DNA of 64,000 bases from 3-1-20CM-4-69-9 sp963833655 (GCA_963833655.1 CAWHYL010000006.1:248001-312000); one strand, 5' to 3'. Positions 1 through 8,325 are shown, counted from the stretch's first letter. Notes: generated by a model from the sequence alone, not told the origin. Translations and numbers: made by a program.

Positions 1-82
1 CCGCGACCTCGAAGGGCTCACGGTTCGACGCCCGACGCTCGAGGACGTCTATCTCTCGCTGACGGGAGACGACGCGGCGTGA
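1..82 (+). CDS. ABC-2 exporter ATP-binding protein, C-terminal end only
   Basis: Only the last 26 codons lie in the window, in the frame that stops at TGA 80-82. They contain RRPTLEDVYLSLTG, the usual tail of DrrA/CcmA-type ATPases of ABC-2 exporters (consensus P-T/S-LEDVF/Y-L-x-L-TG). The stop overlaps the GTG start of the permease at 79 as GTGA, so the two are almost certainly translationally coupled subunits of one exporter. Walker motifs are outside the window, and the substrate cannot be inferred. Confidence 0.85.
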   Translation, partial: RDLEGLTVRRPTLEDVYLSLTGDDAA

Positions 83-825
83 GGCTGTTCTGGCACCAGC
101 TCCGCTGGGAGCAGCTCGTCTTCTGGCGAAGCCGCGAAGCCGCGGTGTTCGTCTTCCTCTTCCCGCTGCTGCTCTTCGCACTGCTGACTGCGGTGTACAA
201 CGGCAGGCTCTACGGCCGGCCGGCGTCGTGGGGACTGCTCGCAGGGATGCTCGGCTACGGGTGCGCGAACACTGCCTTCGCCGGCCTTGCACTGCTGCTC
301 ATCTCACGCCGCGAGCTCGGGATCCTGAAGCGCATTCGCGCGACGCCGCTGCCGACGCCGGCCTACCTCACGGCGGTGCTCGTCTCGATCATGATCGTGT
401 TCGCGCTGCAGGCGGCGTCGTTGTTCGTGCTCGGGCGGCTGCTGAAGTCGACACCGTGGCCCGGCCACTTCGTGTCGATGATCCTGACGCTCGCGCTCGG
501 CGGCGGCGCCTTCGCCGGCCTCGGCATGGCGATCACCGGCTTCGTGCGCTCGCTCGAGGGCTCGTCGGCGGTGCTGAACGTGATCGTCCTGCCGATGGCG
601 TTCCTCTCGGGGTCGTTCGGCACGACACGCCACTACCCGAAGGTGCTGCGCATCATCGGCGACGTCCTCCCGCTGAAATACATGCTCGACGCGATCAATT
701 CCGTCTATCTGCACGGCGGCCAGCTGTGGCACGAATGGACGGACGTCGCGGTGCTCGCGGCCTGGGGCGTCGCCGGAATCCTCGTAGCCATGCGGAAATT
801 CCGCTGGGAGCCACGCGAGGGTTAG
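79..825 (+). CDS. ABC-2 type transporter permease
   Basis: A 248-residue integral membrane protein with about six hydrophobic segments, starting near residues 22-40 (VFVFLFPLLLFALLTAVY) and ending near 225-238. It matches the ABC-2 membrane family in length and in the pattern of a long first loop followed by paired helices, including the stretch VLNVIVLPMAFLSGSFG before the last periplasmic loop. It starts at GTG inside the stop of the ATPase, which fixes the start and makes it the partner of that subunit. Probable role: export of a lipid, drug or polymer. Confidence 0.9.
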   Translation: MRLFWHQLRWEQLVFWRSREAAVFVFLFPLLLFALLTAVYNGRLYGRPASWGLLAGMLGYGCANTAFAGLALLLISRRELGILKRIRATPLPTPAYLTAVLVSIMIVFALQAASLFVLGRLLKSTPWPGHFVSMILTLALGGGAFAGLGMAITGFVRSLEGSSAVLNVIVLPMAFLSGSFGTTRHYPKVLRIIGDVLPLKYMLDAINSVYLHGGQLWHEWTDVAVLAAWGVAGILVAMRKFRWEPREG

Positions 826-855
826 GTCCGAGCCGGCGCGGAGATACGACATGCA

Positions 856-1209
856 ATGCGGGTCGAGGAAGCCATCGCGTTCGCGGTCGAGCAGGAGCCC
901 TCGGGCCTCGAGATCCGCGTCAACTTCGGCGTCTTCGCCGGACGCGATGCGACCACGGCGGAGCTGGAGGAGCTCGGCCGCCTCCTCGTCCCCGAGGCGG
1001 GCGAGGTGTCGATCGTCGGCGAGGAGCGGCACGACCTGACGGAGGACGTCGAGGTCGTCATGCATCAGGTGCGCGTGAGCGTGCCGCCGGACGGGGTGCC
1101 CGACGACGGTGCCGCTCGCACGGAGTTCTGCACGCGTCTCGTGACTCTGGCGGAGATCTGGGCCCGCCAGTGCATCAACGAGCGCGGTGCGGAGCTCACC
1201 GAGCTCTAG
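856..1209 (+). CDS. hypothetical protein, 117 aa
   Basis: A small acidic soluble protein with no signal peptide or membrane segment; I do not recognise the family. It begins MRVEEAIAFAVEQEP and has regular alpha/beta-like composition with three Cys/His-containing stretches. It lies 30 bp after the ABC permease on the same strand and could be the last gene of that operon. Its 3' end overlaps the convergent aminotransferase gene by 14 bp. Confidence 0.6.
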   Translation: MRVEEAIAFAVEQEPSGLEIRVNFGVFAGRDATTAELEELGRLLVPEAGEVSIVGEERHDLTEDVEVVMHQVRVSVPPDGVPDDGAARTEFCTRLVTLAEIWARQCINERGAELTEL

Positions 1210-2548
1210 CGGCGCGTAACGCCATCCCCGCGACGCGGCTCGGCCGCGCCGCCTTCGAGATCACGTCGTCGAGCGCCGTCACGAAGTCGTCGACGTCCTC
1301 TTCGGAGATCACGAGCGGCGGCAACCCCTTCAGCACCGGCAGGTCGTGCCCGGCGACCTGCGAGAGGACGTGATGCCTCGTGAAGAGCGGGACGACGACC
1401 AGCTGCGCGAACAGCCCCGCCTGCATCCGCTCCAGCATGCGCCAGGAGATGCTGCCCGCCTCGGGCTCGGCGAACTCCATCGCCCACATCAGACCGAGCC
1501 CGCGCACGTCGCGCACGACCTCGTGCTCCGCCGCGAGGGCACGCGTTCGCTTCAGCATGAGCTCACCGAGCTGTGCCGACCGCTCCACGAGCCGCGCATC
1601 GTCGAGCTCGCGCAGCGTCGCGAGGCCGGCTGCCATTGCCAGGTCGTTCGGCGCGAAGGTCGAGCCGTGGCTGACCGAGTGCTCGAGGGAGTCGAACACG
1701 CCGTCATAGACGAGCTGCGACATCAGCAGCGCCCCGACCGGGATGTAGCCGCCGGAGAGCGACTTCGCGACGGTGACGAGATCGGGCTCGAGGCCCCAGT
1801 GCTCGAACGCGAACAACCGCCCCGTCCGCCCGAAGCCGGTCTGCACCTCGTCGACGGCGAAGAGCGTTCCGTAGCGACGGCAGAGCTCCTGCGCAGCCGG
1901 CAGGAAACCGTCGGGCGCGAAGTACACGCCGTGGCCCTGGATCGGCTCGACGAGGAAGAGCGCGACGTTCTCGGTGCGCAGCTCGCGCTCGAGCGCGTCG
2001 AGATCGCCGAAGGGAATCTGCGAGAAGCCCGGCAGCAAGGGGCCGAAGCGCTCGACGAAGTGGCGGCCGCCGTTCGCCGACAGCGCGCCGAGCGTCAGGC
2101 CGTGGAAGCCGTGCTCCGTCGTGACGACGCGCGAGCGACCGGTCGCCGCGCGGCCCAGCTTGAGCGCCGCCTCGACGGACTCGGTCCCCGAGCTCGTGAA
2201 CAGGACGCGCGCGATCCGTTCGGGCGTCCGCTTCAGCAGCTCGTCGGCCAGGAGGCCGGGCAGGAGGGAGACGCCGAGCTGAACAGAGCCAGGCGTTTCG
2301 AGCTCGAGCGTCTCGATCAGCGCGGCGCGCACGCGCGGGTTGTTGCGCCCGACGTTGAACATCCCGAAGCCGCCGAGGACGTCGAGGTAGCGCGTGCCGT
2401 CCTCGTCGTAGAGGTACTGTCCCTCCGCGCGCCTCCAGACGCGGTCGAACCCGATCGTCTTCAGCACCCGCATGAACTGCGGGTTGATCGTGCGCGCATA
2501 GAGCTCGTAGTCCTCGCCCGCGCGCGCTTCGAGGAGCTCGCGGATCAC
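1196..2548 (-). CDS. class III PLP-dependent aminotransferase
   Basis: A 450-residue fold-type I aminotransferase of class III, related to the acetylornithine, ornithine and putrescine aminotransferases. Visible signatures are TSSGTESVEAALKL (phosphate-binding loop, about 118-131), AVDEVQTGFGRTG with Asp233 that pairs with the PLP pyridine nitrogen, and VAKSLSGGYIPVGAL with the Schiff-base Lys262. It starts at GTG 2548. The C-terminus is somewhat longer than in acetylornithine aminotransferases. No biosynthetic partners flank it, so the amine substrate is unknown; polyamine or omega-amino acid transamination is a family-based guess. Confidence 0.9.
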   Translation of the reverse strand: MIRELLEARAGEDYELYARTINPQFMRVLKTIGFDRVWRRAEGQYLYDEDGTRYLDVLGGFGMFNVGRNNPRVRAALIETLELETPGSVQLGVSLLPGLLADELLKRTPERIARVLFTSSGTESVEAALKLGRAATGRSRVVTTEHGFHGLTLGALSANGGRHFVERFGPLLPGFSQIPFGDLDALERELRTENVALFLVEPIQGHGVYFAPDGFLPAAQELCRRYGTLFAVDEVQTGFGRTGRLFAFEHWGLEPDLVTVAKSLSGGYIPVGALLMSQLVYDGVFDSLEHSVSHGSTFAPNDLAMAAGLATLRELDDARLVERSAQLGELMLKRTRALAAEHEVVRDVRGLGLMWAMEFAEPEAGSISWRMLERMQAGLFAQLVVVPLFTRHHVLSQVAGHDLPVLKGLPPLVISEEDVDDFVTALDDVISKAARPSRVAGMALRAARAR

Positions 2549-2582
2549 GGGCGGAGCGTACCCCGCCCGTGCGCCGCCTCAG

Positions 2583-3353
2583 TTACTTGCCGTGACCGTT
2601 CCCCTGGCCGCCGCTCGAGCCATGGGTCGAGCCGGAATTGCCGTGACTCGAGTGGCCGGAGTTGCCGTGGGAGGTCGTGTGGCCGGACTTGCCGTGGGAT
2701 GAGTGGTGCGTCGAGCTGGAGTGCGTCACGTGGCTCGAGTTGCCGTGCGACGTGCTGCCACTGTTGCCGTGGCTCGAGTTGCCGTGACTCGTCGTCGAGG
2801 TCTGGTGGTGCTTCGGCTTCTTCGTCTTCGTCGCCGACGTCGTCGTCTGGGCGTTCGTGGTCGACGACGACGTGCTCGTCGTGCTCGCGGCGCATGCACC
2901 CTCGATGTCGCCGTGGGCGAGATGCGCGGGAACAGCAGGCGCGGCGATGTTGATCGTGTGCGAGCTGCCGTTGCCGGTCACATGGCAGACGTCGACTTTC
3001 TCCTGGCCCGCGCCTTCGGTTTTGGTGCCCGTCGTGGTCTGCGGGCCGGACGCCGACGTTTGCTCTCCGGACGTCGTCGTCTCTGAGGAGGTCGACGTCT
3101 GGCCGGACGTCGACGTCTCCCCTGACGTCGTGAGCCCGCCGCTCGTCGAGGTCGACCCCTGATCCGTGCTCGTCGAGGAGGACGGCGTCGTCGCCGTGCT
3201 CGTCGAGTCGGTCGTGCTGAGCGCAACATCGGTCGTCGACGCCGGTTGCGACGTGATCTGGGCGAGACCGACGCCGGCGGCCGCCGCGAAGGCAAGCCCG
3301 ACGGCGACTCCGACGAGCGAGCGCCGGCTGAGTCGGCTGAATCGTTTCTGCAC
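2583..3353 (-). CDS. secreted Ser/Thr/His-rich protein with CHxTG...HLAHGD domain
   Basis: A 256-residue exported protein. Residues 1-31 form a signal peptide: a basic RLSRRS region, then VGVAVGLAFAAAAGVGLA. Residues about 38-115 are a Ser/Thr-rich low-complexity linker. A short domain follows with DVCHVTGNGSSHTINI and AVPAHLAHGDIEGAC (two Cys and several His), a motif seen in many secreted bacterial proteins of unknown role. The C-terminal 80 residues are imperfect repeats of SHGNSG/HSSHG, rich in His and Ser. I chose the GTG start because the basic N-region follows directly. A cell-wall or metal-binding surface role is plausible but unproven. Confidence 0.75.
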   Translation of the reverse strand: MQKRFSRLSRRSLVGVAVGLAFAAAAGVGLAQITSQPASTTDVALSTTDSTSTATTPSSSTSTDQGSTSTSGGLTTSGETSTSGQTSTSSETTTSGEQTSASGPQTTTGTKTEGAGQEKVDVCHVTGNGSSHTINIAAPAVPAHLAHGDIEGACAASTTSTSSSTTNAQTTTSATKTKKPKHHQTSTTSHGNSSHGNSGSTSHGNSSHVTHSSSTHHSSHGKSGHTTSHGNSGHSSHGNSGSTHGSSGGQGNGHGK

Positions 3354-3468
3354 GTCTATGCCTTTCGGGTCGGGAGGGTTGGCCTTACGCCCGTCAGTCG
3401 CCGCGGCGTCGCGAAACTTGCGCCGTGCTTCGAGGGAGATCGAAGCGTCCGCTGCGTACGATCGGCCT

Positions 3469-4122
3469 ATGAACGCGGATCTGGCTGCTGTCGGGACCCT
3501 CCTCGCCGAGCCGGCCCGCGCGAAGGTGCTGCTTGCGCTCGGTGACGGGCGCGCGCTCCCGGCGACGGTACTGGCCTCGGAAGCGGGTGTCTCGCCGTCG
3601 ACCGCGAGCCATCACCTCGCGCGGCTCGTCGACGGCGGGCTCCTCAACGTCAGCTCGCGCGGCCGTCACCGCTACTACGCCCTCGCCGGAACGCACGTCG
3701 CCGAGATGCTCGAGGCAGTGGCCCGCGTCGCGCCGGTGCAGCCGGTGACGTCGTTGCGCGCCGGCACCCGCGCGCACGCGCTGCGCTACGCCCGCCATTG
3801 CTACGACCATCTCGCCGGGCGGCTCGGCGTCGCCGTCGCGGGCGCGCTCGTCGTCGCCTCCCGCGACAGCCTCGAGTTGACGGAGGCCGGCGCTCGCAGG
3901 CTTGCAGCGATCGGCGTCGACGCCTCCGCCGGCGAGAGCGCCCGCGCCTGCCTCGACTGGACCGAACAACGCCATCACGTCGCCGGCCTGCTCGGGCGGT
4001 CGCTGCTGCACCGCCTGCTCGAGCTCGAGTGGCTTCAGCGGAGCGCGAGCACGCGCGCGCTGCGGGTAACAGACGCGGGTCGCGCGGGGCTCGAGGTCGA
4101 GCTGGGCGTCAGGCTTCCCTGA
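3469..4122 (+). CDS. ArsR-type winged-helix transcriptional regulator
   Basis: 217 residues from ATG 3469; upstream in-frame codons run into the opposite secreted-protein gene and lack coding character. Residues 1-90 are an ArsR-like winged helix, with ARAKVLLALGDGRALPATVL, then the recognition helix VSPSTASHHLARLVDGGLL and the wing RGRHRYYAL. The C-terminal half is an alpha-helical domain ending DAGRAGLEVELGVRLP, typical of the longer actinobacterial ArsR proteins. No clustered metal-sensing Cys motif is visible. The 3' end overlaps the convergent fusion gene by 14 bp, and the target is unknown. Confidence 0.85.
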   Translation: MNADLAAVGTLLAEPARAKVLLALGDGRALPATVLASEAGVSPSTASHHLARLVDGGLLNVSSRGRHRYYALAGTHVAEMLEAVARVAPVQPVTSLRAGTRAHALRYARHCYDHLAGRLGVAVAGALVVASRDSLELTEAGARRLAAIGVDASAGESARACLDWTEQRHHVAGLLGRSLLHRLLELEWLQRSASTRALRVTDAGRAGLEVELGVRLP

Positions 4123-6253
4123 GCGCTTCGGCGAGCAACGTCACGTGCTCGTCGCCGAAGACGAGCGGAGGCCTGATCTTGAGCACGTCACCACGCGGGC
4201 CGGTGCGACCGATGAGGACGCCGGCCTCGCGCAGCCGGTCGACCGTGCGCGCCGCCTCGTCCGGGCCGTCCAGCTGCACGCCGACGAGGAGCCCGCGACC
4301 ACGAACCTCCGCGAGCTCGGCGAGCGTCGACAGCAGCAGCGCACCGACACGAGCGACATGCTCGAGCAGCCGCTCGTCGTCGATCACGTCGAGGACCGCG
4401 AGCGCCGCCTGCGCGGCGACCGGATTGCCGCCGAACGTGCTGAAGACCTCGCCCGCGAACGGAAAGCGCTCGACGAGCTCACGCCGCGTGATCACGGCGG
4501 CGACCGGATAGCCGTTCCCCATCGGCTTGCCGAGCGTGACGATGTCTGGCGTCACGCCGAAGTGCTCGAAGGCCCAGAGGCTCTCGCCGAAGCGCCCGTA
4601 CCCGGCCTGCACCTCGTCGGCGACGAAGAGGCCGCCGGCTGCGTGGGTCGCTTCGACGAGTCCCGCGACGTCTTCAGCAGCGGGGATCCAGATGCCGTCG
4701 CTGGTCAGGCCGCAGTCCAGGAACGTCGCGGCAAGCGCGGCGACCTCGTGCGCCTCGAGGCTCGGGACGGGGATGCGCGTCACGTTCGGAGGCCCGTAGC
4801 CGGCCGGCCACTCCTCCGGAGACAGCGCGGCGATCGCCTCGCTCACGCCGTGATAGGCGTGCTCGGTGACGATCGCGTTCTGCGAGCCGGTCGCCGCCGT
4901 GGCGATCCGCCACGCCATGTCGTTCGCCTCGCTGCCCGAGTTGACGAGCATCAGCGTGTCGAAGCCGGCGGCGGCCGGCATCGTCGCCAGCAGCCGCTCC
5001 GCGAGCTCGACGAGCGGCTCGTAGAGGTAGCGGGCGTGCGTGTTGAGCGTCCGCGTCTGGCGCACGACCGCCTCCGTGACGCGCGGGTGGCAATGGCCGA
5101 CGACCGGGACGTTGTTGTACGCGTCGAGCAGGCGGTTGCCGTCGGCGTCCCAGAGCCACACACCCGCGCCGCGGACCGTGTGCACCGGCTGCGAGTACGT
5201 CAACGGCGTCAGGAGCGCACCGACGGTCTCCGCACGGCGCTTCGCCAGCTCGGCAGTCGTCGCCGGCGCGTGCGGCGCGCCGAGCTCCTGCGCGACCACG
5301 TCGGGCCCGAGCTCGGCGAAGAGCTCGAGGAGCGCCCACGAGTCGTCGTCCTCCGCCTGGATGTACTCCGCGTTCTCCGGATACCGGCGAACGCGCCACG
5401 CGCTGATCGCGACGATCATCGCCAGCCGCGCAGCGACCAGATGGCCGAGCACCGCGAGCTCGTCAGGCTCGAACGGCAGGCGCGAGGAGTAGCCGTCCAC
5501 GGCAATCCGGGCGATCCGGAAGACGTCGTCGCGCCGGCGCCCGCGCACGAGCGATGCGATGGCGATGGCAAAGTCGCCCGCCTGGGCGCCGAACGCGCAA
5601 TCGCCGAAGTCGACGATCCCGCTGATGCGGTCGTCGGCCCCGAACAGCACGTTGCCGAGGGTGAAGTCGCCGTGAACGACCTGTGCCCGAAGCCGCGACC
5701 AGTGCGGGACGACGCGCTCCTCGAACGTGTCGACGACCGCCTCGACGAGCGCCGGCCGGCGCGTGTCGTCGATCGCGTCGAGGAGCGGCCGCAGCTGCGG
5801 CGTCTGCTCGAGGCTCCAGAGCAGGTCTCGCCGCGCAGCAGGGTGGAAGAACGACCTCAGAGCGACGTTCAGGCGCGCGTGCGTTGCAGCGAACTCGTAC
5901 ACGGCGCGCTCGCCGAGCTCCGGACCGGCGGTGCGCCCGTGGAGGCGCTCGAAGAGACGCAGATAGTGGCCGCCGAATAGCGCTCGGTCTGCGAGCGGGC
6001 GTGCGATCGGGAGCGTCGGATCGACGCCGAGAGCGTGTGCAATTGCCGCGTGCTCGAGGTCGAGCACCGCTTCGCTTTCACCGGAGTTCGAGATCTTGAG
6101 CACGGCGTCCGAGCCGTCGCCCTCGATCAAGAACGTCGCATCGCGCTCGCTGCCCAGATCGCGGGCGCTGCCGCGGACGCCGAACACGTCCGCGGCGATC
6201 TCCGCAACTTCCTCCGGACTGAAACGCGGCGGCTGTGTCTCGAGGACCGACAT
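4109..6253 (-). CDS. phosphotransferase-class III aminotransferase fusion (hydroxylysine kinase/phospholyase-like)
   Basis: A 714-residue two-domain protein. The N-terminal part (about 20-320) is an APH-type kinase, with the catalytic loop VVHGDFTLGN (His194-Gly-Asp196) and metal-binding IVDFGD (Asp215). The C-terminal part (about 335-714) is a class III PLP enzyme with NSGSEAND, VADEVQAGYG (Asp546) and LGKPMGNGYPV (PLP Lys576). This order matches known bacterial fusions related to human AGXT2L phospho-lyases and hydroxylysine kinase, where an amino alcohol is phosphorylated and then eliminated. Substrate candidates are ethanolamine or hydroxylysine (inference). It is divergent from the ferritin gene at 6364. 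Confidence 0.88.
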   Translation of the reverse strand: MSVLETQPPRFSPEEVAEIAADVFGVRGSARDLGSERDATFLIEGDGSDAVLKISNSGESEAVLDLEHAAIAHALGVDPTLPIARPLADRALFGGHYLRLFERLHGRTAGPELGERAVYEFAATHARLNVALRSFFHPAARRDLLWSLEQTPQLRPLLDAIDDTRRPALVEAVVDTFEERVVPHWSRLRAQVVHGDFTLGNVLFGADDRISGIVDFGDCAFGAQAGDFAIAIASLVRGRRRDDVFRIARIAVDGYSSRLPFEPDELAVLGHLVAARLAMIVAISAWRVRRYPENAEYIQAEDDDSWALLELFAELGPDVVAQELGAPHAPATTAELAKRRAETVGALLTPLTYSQPVHTVRGAGVWLWDADGNRLLDAYNNVPVVGHCHPRVTEAVVRQTRTLNTHARYLYEPLVELAERLLATMPAAAGFDTLMLVNSGSEANDMAWRIATAATGSQNAIVTEHAYHGVSEAIAALSPEEWPAGYGPPNVTRIPVPSLEAHEVAALAATFLDCGLTSDGIWIPAAEDVAGLVEATHAAGGLFVADEVQAGYGRFGESLWAFEHFGVTPDIVTLGKPMGNGYPVAAVITRRELVERFPFAGEVFSTFGGNPVAAQAALAVLDVIDDERLLEHVARVGALLLSTLAELAEVRGRGLLVGVQLDGPDEAARTVDRLREAGVLIGRTGPRGDVLKIRPPLVFGDEHVTLLAEALREA

Positions 6254-6363
6254 CAGACGGCGCGCGTCCCGTGCAGTCGGCAGCCATCGCTCCAGACGAG
6301 GGGCGTCGCAAGCGGCATCGCGCGAGCCTACGCTGCCGGCGTCACTCCACCAAGGAGGTCTCG

Positions 6364-6684
6364 ATGGGTTTCGAGCAGTATCACGAGCCGGCGTCCGAGC
6401 TCAGCGCCGAGACGCGCACGTTCGCGCGGATGATCACGTCTTTGACGGAAGAAGCGGAGGCGATCAGCTGGTACGAGCAGCGCATGTCGCTCGAGCCGGA
6501 TGCGCAGGCGAAGGCGATCATGGAGAACGCGCAACTCGAAGAGTTCAAGCACTTCGGGATGGACCTCGAGTTCCTGCTGCGCCGGAAGGCTCAGTGGCGC
6601 GCGGAGCTGAAGCGGATCCTCTTCACCGAGGGCGACATCGTTGAGGCCGGCGAAGCCGCCGAGGAGGAGGTCGACCTCGGCTAG
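6364..6684 (+). CDS. encapsulin-type ferritin (EncFtn) homologue without targeting tail
   Basis: A 106-residue ferritin-like protein with a strong Shine-Dalgarno, AAGGAGG, a few bases before ATG 6364. It aligns by eye with Rhodospirillum rubrum EncFtn at a constant offset of two residues: Glu30 and Glu32 in TEEAEAISWYEQR, Trp36-Tyr37, then Glu60 and His63 in QLEEFKHFGMDLE, and the tail ILFTEGDI. These are the ferroxidase ligands of that annular decamer-forming family. Classic members end DLGIGSL plus a few residues for loading into encapsulin; this one stops at DLG. No encapsulin gene is present in the window. Role: iron oxidation or storage. Confidence 0.82.
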   Translation: MGFEQYHEPASELSAETRTFARMITSLTEEAEAISWYEQRMSLEPDAQAKAIMENAQLEEFKHFGMDLEFLLRRKAQWRAELKRILFTEGDIVEAGEAAEEEVDLG

Positions 6685-6687
6685 CCG

Positions 6688-7452
6688 TCAGAGTTCCGCA
6701 GCGAAGAACTCGAGCGCCTTCTTCGTCTTCGTCTCCTGCTCGGCGCTCGGCTCGATGTTGTAGCGCGCCAGAAACGCGCGGGTCTCTGCCGCGACCTCGA
6801 ACGCCTCGTCGGGCCTGCACTTGGTCGACAGCTCTAGGAGCATCGAGTTGTCCGGGTACATCCAGACCTCAGCGACGAGCTTTCGACCGTAATCCTCCGG
6901 GACGAAGCGCAGCTTGAGGACGAAGACCGGCCCGAGGATCGCGAGGTCGTCGATCGCAAGGCCCTCCGGCGCATGCGCCTTGTAGAGAGAGCGCTGCTCC
7001 TTCGAGAAGAGCTTCCGGACCGGACGCTCGCCGAAGACGGCGCGCCGGACGTCCGTTGGCCCGAGCGTCCGTTTCATCGACGCGGAGCACACGAACCCGC
7101 CAGGCATCGCGTCGACCTCGACGCCGAAGCTCGGCGACGCGCGGAGGTCCTTGGGGAGCTCGGAGGGCACCACCGGCCGCAACTTGACGACGGAGTCGTC
7201 GCCCTTCCTCTGCACGCGCCGTGCCCGAACGACCAGCCCTCGGCCGTTCAGCAACAGATCCGGGGTGTCGAAGAAGTAGACCTGGCGGATCTGGGCATCG
7301 AGCGGGTCGACGCCGAGCGCCTTCGCCGCGGGCGCGCGGTCCTTCATGGCGACGGTCAGCTTGAGCTCGACGCTGTCGGCGCCCTTCACGAGGTCGAGCA
7401 GCTCCGGGAGCTTCTCGGCAGGAATTGCACGCTCGGCGGTCGCCGTGGACAT
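6688..7452 (-). CDS. divergent CYTH-like (triphosphate tunnel) domain protein
   Basis: 254 residues from ATG 7452. The start has VELKLTVAMKD in place of the strict ExExK strand, then FFDTPDLLLNGRGLVVRAR and VVKLRP, the beta-strand order of the CYTH/TTM barrel. The C-terminal third carries basic and acidic strands, then a helical tail rich in Lys and Glu. It lies 35 bp after a canonical CYTH gene on the same strand, so the pair is probably one transcript. Family enzymes act on triphosphates (class IV adenylate cyclase, thiamine triphosphatase, polyphosphatase); activity here is uncertain because the key acidic residues are reduced. Confidence 0.75.
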   Translation of the reverse strand: MSTATAERAIPAEKLPELLDLVKGADSVELKLTVAMKDRAPAAKALGVDPLDAQIRQVYFFDTPDLLLNGRGLVVRARRVQRKGDDSVVKLRPVVPSELPKDLRASPSFGVEVDAMPGGFVCSASMKRTLGPTDVRRAVFGERPVRKLFSKEQRSLYKAHAPEGLAIDDLAILGPVFVLKLRFVPEDYGRKLVAEVWMYPDNSMLLELSTKCRPDEAFEVAAETRAFLARYNIEPSAEQETKTKKALEFFAAEL

Positions 7453-7487
7453 CGGGCGAATCATCCCCCACCGGCTCGCTGCTGTCG

Positions 7488-7964
7488 TCATGCTGGAAGG
7501 GTGATTTGCGGCGCCGCGTCGGCCAGGGCCAACGCGGCGTTGCGGAAGCGCACGTCGTCGGTTACTTCCGCGCCGAACCACCCCGGAGGATCGAACGCGC
7601 GGGCTTCTGCCTCCGTGGCGAACTCCACCTCCGCGACGACCAGGCCGGCGAGCTTGCCGCCGTAGACGTCTACCTCCACGGTCGCATCCCCGGCCGGCAG
7701 CACCGTCCGCTCCTTCTCGATGCCGCGCTGGACGAGCGGCCAGAGCTCGTCGAACTGCTCGCCCGTCAGCGGAACGTTGACTTCGACGCGGCTGAGCCCG
7801 CCGGCGGACTTCACCGTCAGCTCGTGGGAAGGGCCCGCGCGGCTGCGGATCCTGACCTCGACCGGATCGACGGTCAGGTAGCCCTGGCGGATGCGGTCGG
7901 GCTCGCCGCCGCGAGCCTCGAGAGGCAGATCGCGGACGAGGAACTTCCGCTCGATCTCGGGCAC
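7488..7964 (-). CDS. CYTH domain protein (triphosphate tunnel metalloenzyme)
   Basis: A 158-residue protein beginning MPEIERKFLV, the diagnostic ExExK strand of CYTH enzymes. Further barrel strands are IRQGYLTVDPVEVRIRSR, HELTVKSAGG, RVEVNVPL and EVDVYGGKLAGLVVAEVEF. The length is normal for stand-alone bacterial TTM proteins, which hydrolyse or cyclise triphosphates with Mg2+ or Mn2+. It lies upstream of a second, divergent CYTH-like gene and 70 bp downstream of a small coiled-coil gene in the same direction. Polyphosphate or nucleoside triphosphate is the likeliest substrate class; the sequence does not decide which. Confidence 0.88.
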   Translation of the reverse strand: MPEIERKFLVRDLPLEARGGEPDRIRQGYLTVDPVEVRIRSRAGPSHELTVKSAGGLSRVEVNVPLTGEQFDELWPLVQRGIEKERTVLPAGDATVEVDVYGGKLAGLVVAEVEFATEAEARAFDPPGWFGAEVTDDVRFRNAALALADAAPQITLPA

Positions 7965-8034
7965 CGGCCGATTTTCGCACGGGTCGATCGGCGGCGACGC
8001 AGCCGTGGCGTTGTGCGTAGAGCGGAGTGCCCGC

Positions 8035-8325
8035 CTAGGGCAGTCGAGAGCGGCCGCGGATGGGCGCGCCGTGGGCGCGGTCGAGCTTCGCGTCGATGGA
8101 GGAGAGGCGGCGGTCGACGGCGCGCCAGCTCGTCGCCATCAAGTCGACGACGAGCGTCAGGTCCTCGAGCCGCTCGCTCCGTGCACGCCACAGCTCGGAC
8201 TTGATCTCGTCGATGTCGCGCGCCAGGCGGTCGAGCTGCACGCGGACCTGCTCGAGCGCGTCGTCTCGATCCGGCTCGGACCGGTCGTCACCGTGGCGCC
8301 GCAGTGCGAGGTCCGCGATCGTCAT
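8035..8325 (-). CDS. small coiled-coil hypothetical protein
   Basis: 96 residues, mostly one amphipathic helix (ALEQVRVQLDRLARDIDEIK to SSIDAKLDRAH) with heptad Leu/Ile/Val spacing. Its ATG overlaps the stop of the upstream DivIVA-like gene (ATGA at 8322-8325), so the two are translationally coupled and may bind each other. No catalytic motif is visible, and I do not recognise the family. Confidence 0.65.
   Translation of the reverse strand: MTIADLALRRHGDDRSEPDRDDALEQVRVQLDRLARDIDEIKSELWRARSERLEDLTLVVDLMATSWRAVDRRLSSIDAKLDRAHGAPIRGRSRLP

Noticed and set aside
2583..2800. CRISPR-like short repeats
   Set aside because: The periodicity comes from SHGNSG codons in the secreted protein; there are no uniform repeats with unique spacers.
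1346..2953. Plus-strand open frame of 535 codons opposite the aminotransferase
   Set aside because: It is a GC-driven shadow: Arg/His/Glu-rich, no domain, and the minus strand has a complete PLP enzyme.
4145..5980. Plus-strand open frame of 611 codons opposite the kinase-aminotransferase fusion
   Set aside because: Antisense shadow of a gene with full catalytic motifs; no ribosome site or recognisable fold.
6235..6684. Longer 149-residue start for the ferritin
   Set aside because: The extra N-terminus is Arg-rich noise and the strong AAGGAGG site lies just before ATG 6364.
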